DNA from: CAYZBF01 sp964476585
GTDB taxonomy: Bacteria > Hydrothermota > UBA3072
Assembly (NCBI GenBank): GCA_964476585.1
Contig: CAYZBF010000014.1
Coordinates: 1 to 52,860 of the forward strand
Reading direction: 5' to 3'
Length of the DNA: 52,860 nt
Part shown: piece after piece, positions 44,660 to 52,746 of the stretch
How positions within the stretch are numbered: the first letter of the stretch is position 1
Layout of the letters: each line of letters starts with the position of its first letter
Notes under the pieces: model-generated
Database searches by the model: none
Told to the model about the DNA's origin: nothing
Seen by the model: the letters and a program-made list of their open reading frames with translations, nothing else
Position numbers and translations under genes: made by a program

Positions 44660-46026
44660 TTTCCTATACAGAATTCACTGAATATTCGATCAAGGATTTC
44701 CTCATCTGTAATCTCGCCTGTCAACTCTTTTAACTTATCAATTACTTCCTGAAAATCAAATGCAATCAATTCCACATCTTTTCCTTCGCTCATTAATCTT
44801 AATCCCTCATCAAGAAAGGTAATAGCCTTTTTTATTCCCTCAGTCTGTCTAAGGGTAGTGCATACGCACCCTTCAGAAAATCCATCAGGAAGTATGGACT
44901 CTATCAATCTTATAATAGCCTCATTTAATTTCGTGATTCCTGTATGTTCCTTCGCAGACACAAACACCTCTTCTCCAGCAAATGGAACTGAATCTACTCT
45001 TTTATCAAGGTCACACTTATTTAGTACAAGAATATAAGGTTTCTTAGAAATAGCCCCATAGATCTTTTCATCAGCCGCGGACAGAGGATTTGACGCATCC
45101 AATAAGAATAGTATCGCATCAGAACAGTTTATAATTTTACGCGCCCTTTCTACACCCATTCGTTCCGGCTCATTCAAAGGGGATCTAATACCTGCCATAT
45201 CCATAAGTCTAACAGGATATCCAGAGATATCGACTGTCCCTTCCAGTACATCTCTTGTAGTACCTGGTTCAGCAGTAACTATTGCTTTATCCTCCTGTAG
45301 AATAGTGTTGAAAAGACTCGACTTTCCTACATTGGGTTTCCCCACAATTGCGACTGCAATTCCTTCAATCAGGATTATACCTCCGCTATATGACATCAAC
45401 AGAGTCGCAAGTTTTTCCCTTATTCTTTTCATCTTATCTACGATCTCATACCTATCTATCTCCAGGTTCTCCCTGTCTTCAAAATCCAGAGTTACCTCAA
45501 GTAATGTTTTTACGTCAAGTAAAGATTCTTTCATCATGTCTATCTCTCTTTGCAGCCTTCCATCAAGGTTAGCCTCAGCCAATCTAGCTCCCCGCTCTGT
45601 TTTTGCATTAACTACATTTAATAATGCTTCAGCTTCTAACAAACTCATTTTGTCATTTAGAAAAGCTCGACGGGTAAACTCTCCTGGTTCTGCATAACGG
45701 GCACCCTCTCTTAACAATAATTGAAGAACCTTACTGGGTATAACAACGCCCCCATGTGTATGAATCTCTATCAAATCCTCTCCAGTATATGAACGAGGCT
45801 CTCTAAATACAGAGACCAGAACTTCGTCTACTCTCTCTTTTGTCGCTGGATTTAATATCCATCCATGAATAATAGATCCACCTTTAACTTCTTCTAATCT
45901 TTTCTTTTTTGGGAAAATTTTTGATACAATGGGAATTGAATCTTTACCACTTATTCTAACAATCGATATTGCACCCCTACCAATTGGCGTGCTTATTGCA
46001 CAGATTGTCTCCAAATTCTCATGCAT
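44656..46026 (-). CDS. mnmE: tRNA uridine-5-carboxymethylaminomethyl modification GTPase MnmE
   Basis: 456 residues. With MnmG it modifies wobble U34 of several tRNAs. The N-terminal tetrahydrofolate-binding domain opens ETICAISTPIGRGAISIVRISG and has PGEFTRRAFLNDKM. The inserted G domain carries GKPNVGKSSLFNTI, EPGTTRDVLEGT, DMAGIR and NKCDLD. The protein ends in CIGK, the C-x-G-K motif whose Cys is required for activity. A 114-base gap separates it from jag; queA overlaps its stop. Confidence 0.96.
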   Translation of the reverse strand: MHENLETICAISTPIGRGAISIVRISGKDSIPIVSKIFPKKKRLEEVKGGSIIHGWILNPATKERVDEVLVSVFREPRSYTGEDLIEIHTHGGVVIPSKVLQLLLREGARYAEPGEFTRRAFLNDKMSLLEAEALLNVVNAKTERGARLAEANLDGRLQREIDMMKESLLDVKTLLEVTLDFEDRENLEIDRYEIVDKMKRIREKLATLLMSYSGGIILIEGIAVAIVGKPNVGKSSLFNTILQEDKAIVTAEPGTTRDVLEGTVDISGYPVRLMDMAGIRSPLNEPERMGVERARKIINCSDAILFLLDASNPLSAADEKIYGAISKKPYILVLNKCDLDKRVDSVPFAGEEVFVSAKEHTGITKLNEAIIRLIESILPDGFSEGCVCTTLRQTEGIKKAITFLDEGLRLMSEGKDVELIAFDFQEVIDKLKELTGEITDEEILDRIFSEFCIGK

Positions 46027-46140
46027 TTTGGTATATACTTCTGTACATATTTATAAGAATTAAAACTCAGAAGTTTCACTCTTCATATACTGACACTATT
46101 TGTATTGTAAGAAAGAAATCTCTTTCCAGGAAATCTTTGT

Positions 46141-46761
46141 CTATTTCTTTTTTTTTGCAGGAGAGATCACAACCTTTTTAATATCAGTCTCTCCAATTGT
46201 ATATGTCCTCACTCCTTCGATATCCGAAACTGCAAGATGCACTGTCCTCCTCAGAGATGGTGGTAGGGGCTCAAAAATAAATTCTCTTCCCGACCTCTTT
46301 ACCTCTTCAGCGAAAGCCCTTGCTCGAACTCTCAAGGTATGCTCTTTCTTTTTCCGATAGCCTGCTACATCTATGGTAAGATCTATTGAGTTATCCTTAT
46401 TATGTATAATTCTGGAAAGTAGATGCTGCAAAGATTCCAGATTCCTACCTGATTTACCTATAAGTAAGCCATCCATATCCTGAGTCTTTATATTGATATA
46501 TAATCTATCACGCTCGCTTTCGACCTCCACCTTTCCTGAAGTTCCAAGTTTTCCAAGAAAAGTATTTATCTCTTCTTCTACCATTTTCACGCTTTGGGGC
46601 TCACTTATCTTTCTTTTTACTCTTAGTTTGGCTCCCTCTTCCCCTTCGTAGACAACCTCCCATTCCATCTCATCTTTCGATTGAAGACCAAGTTCCTCCA
46701 ATCCTTTTCTTATTGCTTTTTCCATACTCTCTGCTTCAACCTCCGTCTCATGGTTAACCAT
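46141..46761 (-). CDS. jag: RNA-binding protein Jag/KhpB
   Basis: 206 residues in the canonical three-part layout: Jag-N (SMEKAIRKGLEELGL, with the VKRK motif region), KH domain (GLLIGKSGRNLESLQHL) and R3H (LRRTVHLAVSDIEGVRTYTIG). A lysine tail ends the protein. Jag/KhpB binds RNA, often as a partner of KhpA, and is coupled to YidC in a conserved rnpA-yidD-yidC-jag block, as here (11 nt after yidC). The start ATG has AGGAGG upstream. Confidence 0.92.
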   Translation of the reverse strand: MVNHETEVEAESMEKAIRKGLEELGLQSKDEMEWEVVYEGEEGAKLRVKRKISEPQSVKMVEEEINTFLGKLGTSGKVEVESERDRLYINIKTQDMDGLLIGKSGRNLESLQHLLSRIIHNKDNSIDLTIDVAGYRKKKEHTLRVRARAFAEEVKRSGREFIFEPLPPSLRRTVHLAVSDIEGVRTYTIGETDIKKVVISPAKKKK

Positions 46762-46772
46762 AATATACCTCC

Positions 46773-48329
46773 TTAAACTTGTTTTCTTATATACCCCTGA
46801 ACGAATATCATTAAAATATTATATACTAGCCAGTAAAGTACGAGGCCAGAAGGAAATGAAAGAAAGACAAATGTTATAATAATAGGCATTAGAAATGATA
46901 AAATCTTTTGCTGATCAGATCCCTGCTGAGGCGAAACGAAACGCTGTTGTAAAAACATCGACACACCCATCAATATAGGTAAAACGTAATATGGATCCTT
47001 CAAAGATAAGTCCTTTATCCATAAGATAAAGGGAGCGCCTTTCAGCTCTATTGAACTGTTTAATACCGAGTATAAGGCAAAAAATATAGGGAACTGAAGC
47101 AATAAAGGTAAACAACTTGAAAGGGGATTGACACCATATTCATGGTAGAGCTCCATTACCTCCTTATTCATCCTTTGTGGATCACTCTTATATTTTTCCC
47201 GTATTTCCTGCATTTTAGGCTGCAGATTCTGCATCTTGCCCATAGAACGGAAACTGCTCATAGTGATAGGTGAGAGTACCAAAATCATCGCTATTGCAAA
47301 TACGATTATAACAACGCCGTAATTGTGAATAACACCATGAAGGAACTTCATAAAATAATATAAGCCTTTACTTATGGGCCGTATAAAGCCCCATCCAAAA
47401 TATATAGCATCCTCCAAACCCTTTTTAGCCGAGGCAAGGAGCGGATACCGAAGGGGTCCTAAATAAAATTTTGCGGATGGATCCGAACGCAAAGAAATAA
47501 TAGGATTGTCTGGAGATTTGTTTACAGTAAATTCAGCAATATAATCATCTGGAACTAATCCAATCAAGAAATATTTCGTTTTGTACCCAGCCCAATCTAT
47601 AGTTCCAGAAATCTCCATATCTTTTCCCTTAAATAATGCTCCTTTCTTAACATTTTGAACCTTCTTCCCAACCGAATAAACTAGCCCGCTATATTGAGCT
47701 CCACGAGGAACTTCTTCCCCAGTATCAAAAGAACTTATTTTATATAGATATTCCAATTGGGGCAAACACTGCATCTCCATAAGATATGAATCATCCCTGA
47801 AGAAGTAAACTTTCTTTACCTCTAATGAATCAAGAAGATAGGAAAAGGTTACTATCTTCTCTTCCCCAATGTCCTCAATTTGAGCATCAAAAGGTATTAC
47901 ATCTGTTGAGAACTTAGCATTACCTTTAAGCATCTCTGTTGATAATAATGTGTTAGTTTTATTAAGAGGAGAAATGTTTACTCCATAGTCTTTTAGATAG
48001 AGAGAATCTAACACTCCCCCAGTTGAATTCAAATACGCTGTTAATAAATTCGTTTCAATAACTACTAGCTCCTTCTCACTCTTCTCTTGCTCACGAGTCG
48101 TATCTCTCTTGGCAAGAATTCCCTCTAATACTTTTTCTTGTTCAAGAGTTTGTTCCATCCCTGTATCAGTTGAAATTTCCTTCCCTTCCTCCTTTTGTTT
48201 CTCTTCAACTCTCGTTCCCTGGGCTGTTTCTGGCGCTTGTTTCTGCCTCGAGGCGGTGTAAAACTGGAATATTATCATTATCAGGAATATAAGAATAAAC
48301 CCAAAAATCAATCTCCTACTATCTTCCAT
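46773..48329 (-). CDS. yidC: Membrane protein insertase YidC
   Basis: 518 residues of the Gram-negative YidC type. One N-terminal helix (FGFILIFLIMIIFQFY) is followed by a ~300-residue periplasmic P1 domain, including a charged low-complexity linker (~30-75). The conserved insertase core has five membrane segments: FMKFLHGVIHNYGVVIIV, the SFRSMGKMQNLQPKMQEIREKY region with its hydrophilic groove Arg, and CLPLLLQFPIFFALYSVL. The presence of P1 supports a two-membrane cell. It overlaps yidD by 11 nt. Confidence 0.95.
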   Translation of the reverse strand: MEDSRRLIFGFILIFLIMIIFQFYTASRQKQAPETAQGTRVEEKQKEEGKEISTDTGMEQTLEQEKVLEGILAKRDTTREQEKSEKELVVIETNLLTAYLNSTGGVLDSLYLKDYGVNISPLNKTNTLLSTEMLKGNAKFSTDVIPFDAQIEDIGEEKIVTFSYLLDSLEVKKVYFFRDDSYLMEMQCLPQLEYLYKISSFDTGEEVPRGAQYSGLVYSVGKKVQNVKKGALFKGKDMEISGTIDWAGYKTKYFLIGLVPDDYIAEFTVNKSPDNPIISLRSDPSAKFYLGPLRYPLLASAKKGLEDAIYFGWGFIRPISKGLYYFMKFLHGVIHNYGVVIIVFAIAMILVLSPITMSSFRSMGKMQNLQPKMQEIREKYKSDPQRMNKEVMELYHEYGVNPLSSCLPLLLQFPIFFALYSVLNSSIELKGAPFILWIKDLSLKDPYYVLPILMGVSMFLQQRFVSPQQGSDQQKILSFLMPIIITFVFLSFPSGLVLYWLVYNILMIFVQGYIRKQV

Positions 48330-48543
48330 CTTCTACTTCCACTGGGTCATATCCACCTGGACTAAAAGGATTACAACGAAGAACTCGCCAGATTGAAAGA
48401 AGCAACCCCTTAAAAAACCCCTTTTTTTCAAAAGCTTCCAAAGCATAAGATGAACAAGTCGGATAATATCTGCAGCGCCTTGGGAAAAGCGGAGAGATGT
48501 ACTTTGAATAAAATCGAATTATTGATGCCATCAGTCTCGCCAT
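48319..48543 (-). CDS. yidD: Membrane protein insertion efficiency factor YidD
   Basis: 74 residues. ASIIRFYSKYISPLFPRRC is followed by the Cys-bearing signature RYYPTCSSYALEA and LLSIWRVLRCNPFSPGGYDPV, all diagnostic of YidD. It is a small membrane-associated protein that helps YidC-dependent insertion. It overlaps both rnpA (13 nt) and yidC (11 nt), the conserved order. Confidence 0.95.
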   Translation of the reverse strand: MARLMASIIRFYSKYISPLFPRRCRYYPTCSSYALEAFEKKGFFKGLLLSIWRVLRCNPFSPGGYDPVEVEDGR

Positions 48544-48905
48544 AGATTCCCCTCACCGATCACTTTTTCAAAGTCCCTTTTTAATCTGTGATAACCTATT
48601 CCAATTGCAATTTTTCTTCCCCATATAATATATAATCCATTCTTTAATTCTAAAGACGCCTGTCTTGTAATTTCCCTTAGCCTGCGTCTCAATCTATTCC
48701 GATTATACCCCCCTTTTATGTGTGCTTGAAGGCGTATTGAAAACCTCTGATCCACCCCTTGTAAATAGTGAATTTTAAGAAAAGATCCTGAATAAACCTG
48801 TCCTTCTTGAAGAACTTTCTTTATCTCTCTATCATCTGTTATCCTTTTACCCTTCCCAAATCCACATTCTTTTTCCATCATATACTCGGTGCACAAAAAT
48901 CCCAT
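48531..48905 (-). CDS. rnpA: RNase P protein component
   Basis: 124 residues. It binds the RNase P RNA and helps process tRNA 5' ends. The RNR motif is present as GYNRNRLRRRLREI, preceded by a FSIRLQAH strand where most members read 'VSKKVG', so the central strand is divergent. An N-terminal extension (MGFLCTEYMM) is unusual; an internal ATG would give MEKECGFGKG, closer to family starts, but the promoter position favours the longer form. rpmH, the usual upstream neighbour, is absent: the integron array begins about 440 bases upstream. Confidence 0.85.
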   Translation of the reverse strand: MGFLCTEYMMEKECGFGKGKRITDDREIKKVLQEGQVYSGSFLKIHYLQGVDQRFSIRLQAHIKGGYNRNRLRRRLREITRQASLELKNGLYIIWGRKIAIGIGYHRLKRDFEKVIGEGNLWRD

Positions 48906-48919
48906 TTTAAATTTAATGC

Positions 48920-48948
48920 ATACTAATAAGGAAATGCTGGATTGTCAA
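48920..48948 (-). promoter_or_regulatory. Promoter of the rnpA operon
   Basis: TTGACA (48943-48948), 17-nt spacer, TAGTAT (48920-48925) on the minus strand, fourteen bases to the ATG at 48905. The leader would be about seven nucleotides, with no ribosome site. Confidence 0.65.
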
Positions 48949-49342
48949 CCGTGCATTTTAATTTGCAACAGAAAGATAGAAATTTCACCACAAAGACACA
49001 AAGAACACAGAGAACCCTCAAAACCTTTAATTTATTAACCGTAAATGAACAGAGATAGACATTGATAAAAAAACATTATATGTGTGAACTAACAACTTCC
49101 TCCAAGACGAAATTACAAGACTCCTCTTGTGTAAAGAATGATTATGTATCACAAAGTTTTATTCCTTACCTCCTCACTATCCTTTTTAGCCACGGTTCTA
49201 CACGGTTAAATAAAAATCTCTATTACCCTTCCGAGAAAATTGCTAATAAATTTCTTTTTCTCTTCTTAATTACTTTCTTAAAAAGCCGAAATGATATTTA
49301 TGAAGACGCTGGCTTTACCCGGCGGTTGTGTTAGAAAAATTT
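48949..49342. other. Gene-free stretch at the left edge of the cassette array
   Basis: No convincing gene. A copy of the intergenic 'accacaaagacacaaagaac' repeat family lies at 48986-49014. An open plus-strand frame of 90 codons (49062-49334) has atypical composition and no ribosome site. GTTAGA at 49330-49335 resembles an attC end, but its partner could not be found. Confidence 0.4.
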
Positions 49343-49430
49343 GGTATAACGTTTTGGTGAGTATGCGAAGTCCTTAGCAAAGTAAAGGGTTTGAGTGAGT
49401 CTAAGCGAACCACATACCTGCTGTTATTTG
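49343..49430 (-). other. attC recombination site A (weakest)
   Basis: TATAAC (49345-49350) and GTTAT (49423-49427) bound an 88-bp imperfect inverted repeat; inner pairing is partial (GGT...GTATG against CATACC). The spacing and the 'TAACGTTT' beginning match the stronger sites to the right. It is the leftmost site of the array. Confidence 0.5.
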
Positions 49431-49477
49431 ATGAGATTGGACGGCTTTTATTATATTCTTTTTGTTCATAAATATTT

Positions 49478-49609
49478 CTCTAACACCTGAACTCACCTGC
49501 CCAAAACTTCAGGCAGATAAACCGTGGACAAACCACAAAACTTTGATAGCAGTATAACCTATAAAAAAACCACCACGGGTTTTGGGTCAGGTGCAGCGAC
49601 TGGTTAGGT
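49478..49609 (-). other. attC recombination site B
   Basis: TCTAAC (49479-49484) and GGTTAGG (49602-49608) are the outer cores. Inner arms CACCTG-CCCAAAAC and GTTTTGGG-TCAGGTG pair over about 14 bases. Length about 130 bp. It lies about 120 bases 3' of the monooxygenase-like gene on the minus strand. Confidence 0.65.
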
Positions 49610-49731
49610 AGCAGACAGATACATATTGTTTGTTATATGAAGCCGGCCAGCCTTGTGTCATCGCTCAGTTATTGAGGGTGGGACGCCATCTTTCTTAAAT
49701 TCTACGGTACGCCAGGGTTAGCGTATGCAAA

Positions 49732-50019
49732 TCACACGGACTCTCTTTCAACCTCTTCAAGGTAGTCCGTCCACAATCCTAAAACACCAATCCCAAGCTG
49801 CCTCTGTAGAAATTCCTTGTTTTGGTAGTACTTCCGAGCATTATCTAGATTATCCCATTCCACGAGTACGATGATCTCGTTGGGATCATTAGCAGTGCGG
49901 AAGACTTGCCACGATTTTGCGCCGGCAGCCTTACGCGCGGCTTTACCCTCAGGAGCACCAAATGCAGATTTCCACTTTGCATAGTCCTTAACTTTAGCTT
50001 GACCTATTGTGTATGGCAT
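49732..50019 (-). CDS. Cassette gene: dimeric alpha/beta-barrel (ABM-like) protein
   Basis: 95 residues from the ATG at 50019, chosen for AAAGGAGGTGAT just upstream. MPYTIGQAKVKDYAKWKSAF, SWQVFRTANDPNEIIVLVEWD and ARKYYQNKEFLQRQ match small single-domain ferredoxin-like proteins of the antibiotic-biosynthesis-monooxygenase type. These form dimers and may be enzymes or stress proteins. The G+C content is higher than in the core genes. It lies between attC sites C and B, in array orientation, so it is taken to be an integron cassette; the distance to B (123 bases) is longer than usual. Confidence 0.72.
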   Translation of the reverse strand: MPYTIGQAKVKDYAKWKSAFGAPEGKAARKAAGAKSWQVFRTANDPNEIIVLVEWDNLDNARKYYQNKEFLQRQLGIGVLGLWTDYLEEVERESV

Positions 50020-50192
50020 ATATATCACCTCCTTTCTTTTTATTTTTTACTTTGGCGGTTCGTTCCATGCACGAGCGCCTTGAGCCCTCGATCTGTCCTG
50101 CCTCACCCTGACCTCTCTTTAAACAATATGTTGAAGTTATAAAAATTTTTACTTTTCAATTCAAATTTATCAAGGATCCCGAAGCCGATTGC

Positions 50193-50360
50193 AGATAACA
50201 TTCTGCGTGTTTGCGAAGCCCCGCACCTTTGAATTATGGAAATCACCATTACTACCTTCATAATCTATATAATACATAATGACTCAGTTAGGTCAAGAAA
50301 CAAATCATAAAGGTGCGGAGTTTTGGGTGAACGAAATGAACCGCAAACATGCTGTTATCT
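50193..50360 (-). other. attC recombination site C
   Basis: AGATAAC (50193-50199) and GTTATCT (50354-50360) are exact reverse complements. Inner arms TGTTTGCG (50209-50216) and CGCAAACA are also exact, with a further CACCTTT/AAAGGTG pair inside. Length 168 bp. It follows the membrane-protein gene by 30 bases on the minus strand, the expected attC position. Confidence 0.78.
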
Positions 50361-50390
50361 ACCATTGGTTCATTTTTATTTGTTTTGACA

Positions 50391-50732
50391 TTACTTTTGC
50401 CCGCGAAAACAAGCGCAGAATCCATGATAAATTGCACAGATGCCGCCCAGAAGCGAAATAAATCCCCAAAAGAGTGGTCGCCCGAAAATGTATGCTGGAG
50501 TCGGTTTACAGTATGGCAATAGATACATTCCCCAAGTAATCAAATAACAGCCAAGTACGACACAGGTATGACCAAAGAGGATAGTAGCGGTGCGACCACC
50601 ACTCCAACCCAAATAACAGAGTGCACCTCCAACAATCACTGGAATTGGGCATCCGATTTTTATAGTTAAAAACACACCAATGATAACTAAAGCTATTCCC
50701 AAAATAAAGGTAGTTAGACTGCGGGGTTTCAT
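50391..50732 (-). CDS. Cassette gene: small four-helix membrane protein
   Basis: 113 residues, no recognised family. Four hydrophobic segments are visible: TFILGIALVIIGVFLTI, VIVGGALCYLGW, TILFGHTCVVLGCYLITW and WGFISLLGGICAIYHG. GAGGAGGAAAAGAT precedes the ATG. Another frame from 50835, starting MDEKGNRVMLSEF right after the cassette junction, runs into this gene's start; it may be a leader peptide coupled to it. The gene ends 30 bases before attC C. Membrane proteins of unknown function are common in integron cassettes. Confidence 0.6.
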   Translation of the reverse strand: MKPRSLTTFILGIALVIIGVFLTIKIGCPIPVIVGGALCYLGWSGGRTATILFGHTCVVLGCYLITWGMYLLPYCKPTPAYIFGRPLFWGFISLLGGICAIYHGFCACFRGQK

Positions 50733-50839
50733 ATCTTTTCCTCCTCTCTTTTAGTATTTCCAGATAATGATATCCAGAAATCCCTGCAATTAATATAAAT
50801 TCGCTAAGCATAACCCTATTTCCCTTTTCATCCAATTTC

Positions 50840-50969
50840 GCCTAACGTTCTCGGGATAAACGAAGTTGGAGGCTTTGAAAGATCTTAAAATTTTAACTGA
50901 ACATCTTCTCCCCAATGTTTATAAATTACTAAAGCAATCATATCCAATTTCGTTTATCCTGTGTTAGCC
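50840..50969 (-). other. attC recombination site D
   Basis: GCCTAAC (50840-50846) and GTTAGCC (50963-50969) are the outer cores. Inner arms GGATAAACG (50854-50862) and CGTTTATCC (50951-50959) are exact complements. Length 130 bp. It lies 9 bases 3' of the CPBP gene on the minus strand. Confidence 0.82.
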
Positions 50970-50977
50970 GTAGTAAT

Positions 50978-51886
50978 TCAAAGGCCAAGCTTTGTGATTA
51001 TAGAAAACAAATTATTCAAACCGTCCACTCCTGAGTGTACAAATACACAGGGGATCAAATTTCTTGTTCTTTCCCAAAGCACTCCAAATATAATTCCAAT
51101 AAATGTCTGCAAGAAGAATGCTCTACAAAAAGCTTCGCTAGTTGTTGTTCCGGGATACCATTGCATAATATTATGAATATGACCTAAACCAAAAATAAGC
51201 GAAGTAATTAAAACACCGCTAACACTCGATTTCAGTAAATATGAAACCCTTGTCTGGATAAATGCTCTAAATAAAAATTCTTCAGAAAAACCTGCCATTA
51301 GAAAAAAATAAATAAAAGATGAAAATAGTCCGATTCCAACCTGCGGAGTACTATACTTTCCGCTAAGAATTTCACTGCCTGTATTACCAACAAAAAAAGC
51401 ACTTGGGATAGCCAATGCTAGAAAAACAATGAAACCGACCCAAAGATTTTTCTTCCAGTCTCTGGTTGTAAGCCCCATAGATATTAATGAGTTCTTCCTG
51501 ATTTTTAAAAAAAGAAATGGTAAAACTATAAATATTATTATTTTCTCTAAGATAAACCCAATATTCCATTTGTCTCCAAAATCAATTTTAGGCAGGGGTA
51601 GATAATCCCAGATAACAAGAATTAGAAGCCCGACTATAAGTTCCAAGCCAGGTCGTTTAATCTCAATATCCTGAACTTTTATCTTTTTTGTAAGATCAAT
51701 TACTAACCAGCAGAGGAATAATATACCAATGCTTAACCCTATATAAGGTAATGCATTTTCTGGCTCATTTAAAAAAACTAACACAACCGCAAAAATATAA
51801 ATTGCAATAAAAACTAATACTGTCGGTGTTTTCAAGTCTTCTTTTTTTATAAATTCTTCTTGATTTATCATTTTTAAGCTCTCCAT
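50978..51886 (-). CDS. Cassette gene: CPBP intramembrane metalloprotease
   Basis: 302 residues of the CPBP (CAAX protease and bacteriocin-processing, Abi) family. About eight transmembrane helices. Motif 1 is FSEEFLFRAF with the catalytic Glu-Glu (202-203) and Arg207; motif 2 is IFGLGHIHN with His236; motif 3 is VHSGVDG. Members cleave peptides within membranes, and some give bacteriocin self-immunity. The start at ATG 51886 has no ribosome site, whereas GGAGAG just inside the gene suits ATG 51871 (MINQEEF). It is bracketed by attC E upstream and D downstream, with complementary cassette ends (GTTAGCCGTA and TACGGCTAAC). Strong evidence for a mobile cassette. Confidence 0.9.
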   Translation of the reverse strand: MESLKMINQEEFIKKEDLKTPTVLVFIAIYIFAVVLVFLNEPENALPYIGLSIGILFLCWLVIDLTKKIKVQDIEIKRPGLELIVGLLILVIWDYLPLPKIDFGDKWNIGFILEKIIIFIVLPFLFLKIRKNSLISMGLTTRDWKKNLWVGFIVFLALAIPSAFFVGNTGSEILSGKYSTPQVGIGLFSSFIYFFLMAGFSEEFLFRAFIQTRVSYLLKSSVSGVLITSLIFGLGHIHNIMQWYPGTTTSEAFCRAFFLQTFIGIIFGVLWERTRNLIPCVFVHSGVDGLNNLFSIITKLGL

Positions 51887-51898
51887 TTAAATTATTAC

Positions 51899-51978
51899 GG
51901 CTAACGTATCGCGAGTACCCGAAGTTGCGCGGCCAACGGCCGAGCAATTTGGGCAGAGCTGGGTACTCGCTGTTAGAT
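51899..51978 (-). other. attC recombination site E
   Basis: GGCTAAC (51899-51905) and GTTAGAT (51972-51978) bound an 80-bp hairpin. Arms GCGAGTACCC (51911-51920) and GGGTACTCGC (51961-51970) are exact; the centre forms CGGCC/GGCCG and GCAA/TTGC stems. This is a textbook attC. It separates the CPBP and GNAT cassettes. Confidence 0.9.
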
Positions 51979-51988
51979 GCAGTAATTT

Positions 51989-52723
51989 TTAAGCCTTATG
52001 CAAAATCCATACATTAGGTTCAATATACTTCCCTATATTTTTTTTAATATCGATTGAAATTGGTGTTAATGCCCCAGTTACAATATAATTTCCATCCCCA
52101 GGGTAATTTTGATTTGTCCAATTTTCCCATTCATGAACTTTACCTTCAATCTGCATGGATTTTTTACACACTTTTATTATTTCTCCTCTATTTCTAACAT
52201 GTACCCTTATCCAAGGATCAAAAGGTAAATTATTGGGGTTTTTCCAGGTAATATAATCCTCGATTGGTATTAATGGATAGTCTGATTTCGATGTAGGGCG
52301 AACAGGAATAACTATTTTATTAATATTTTGTTCTTTTGCAATATTCTTTATACTTTTTAATAATACTGTGCTCAAGCCTTGCCCTTGAAAATCTTTGTTT
52401 ATTGCTATCTGTAATCCTACTAATAAATTGGGTGCATAATTTTTATTATAATCAGTCACAGCTTTTTCTAAAGCCCAGTCTAATCCTTCATCTGGTAGTA
52501 GGTTAAAACCTTTATCCCAATTTAAAGGTATTGAATTGACAACTGCGATAGTAATGCTATCAAATACGTATGCGATTTGAAATTTTAAAAAATAACTAAA
52601 AAGGTATTTCCAATATTTATTCACAATCTTATCATGGTGCATAAATTCAGGCCATATTCTCGAAGTTAATTCAGACTGAATTTCATTTTGATTATCACTG
52701 TTTTTAATAATTTCATATTTCAT
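51989..52723 (-). CDS. Cassette gene: GNAT-family N-acetyltransferase
   Basis: 244 residues from ATG 52723, chosen because AGGTGG lies 7 bases upstream; the GTG at 52732 is inside that ribosome site. The acetyl-CoA loop is FQGQGLSTVLLKSI, within a beta-strand (LLVGLQIAINKDFQGQG, short of the full strand) and helix typical of GNAT. The C-terminal ~90 residues resemble larger acyltransferases with a second substrate-binding lobe. The substrate is unknown. The cassette runs from attC F to attC E, whose ends are perfectly complementary (GTTAGATGC and GCATCTAAC), so it is a complete mobile cassette. Confidence 0.85.
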   Translation of the reverse strand: MKYEIIKNSDNQNEIQSELTSRIWPEFMHHDKIVNKYWKYLFSYFLKFQIAYVFDSITIAVVNSIPLNWDKGFNLLPDEGLDWALEKAVTDYNKNYAPNLLVGLQIAINKDFQGQGLSTVLLKSIKNIAKEQNINKIVIPVRPTSKSDYPLIPIEDYITWKNPNNLPFDPWIRVHVRNRGEIIKVCKKSMQIEGKVHEWENWTNQNYPGDGNYIVTGALTPISIDIKKNIGKYIEPNVWILHKA

Positions 52724-52746
52724 AATTTCCACCTAAAAAATATTGC

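Noticed and set aside
46027..46140. Terminator or promoter in the jag-mnmE gap
   Set aside because: Only weak hairpins and A/T-rich boxes without a convincing -35 or U-tract.
49062..49334. Open plus-strand frame of 90 codons
   Set aside because: No ribosome site, low-complexity composition, opposite to the cassette orientation, and overlaps intergenic repeat-like DNA.
49600..49731. A further attC between site B and the ABM-like gene (GTTATATG, GGTTAGCG)
   Set aside because: GTTA-type ends are present, but no matching upstream TAAC arm with inner complementarity was found.
50506..50835. 109-codon frame opposite the membrane-protein choice
   Set aside because: After about 37 codons it only shadows the four-helix gene in another frame (Cys/Trp-rich nonsense). 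At most the first part is a leader peptide.
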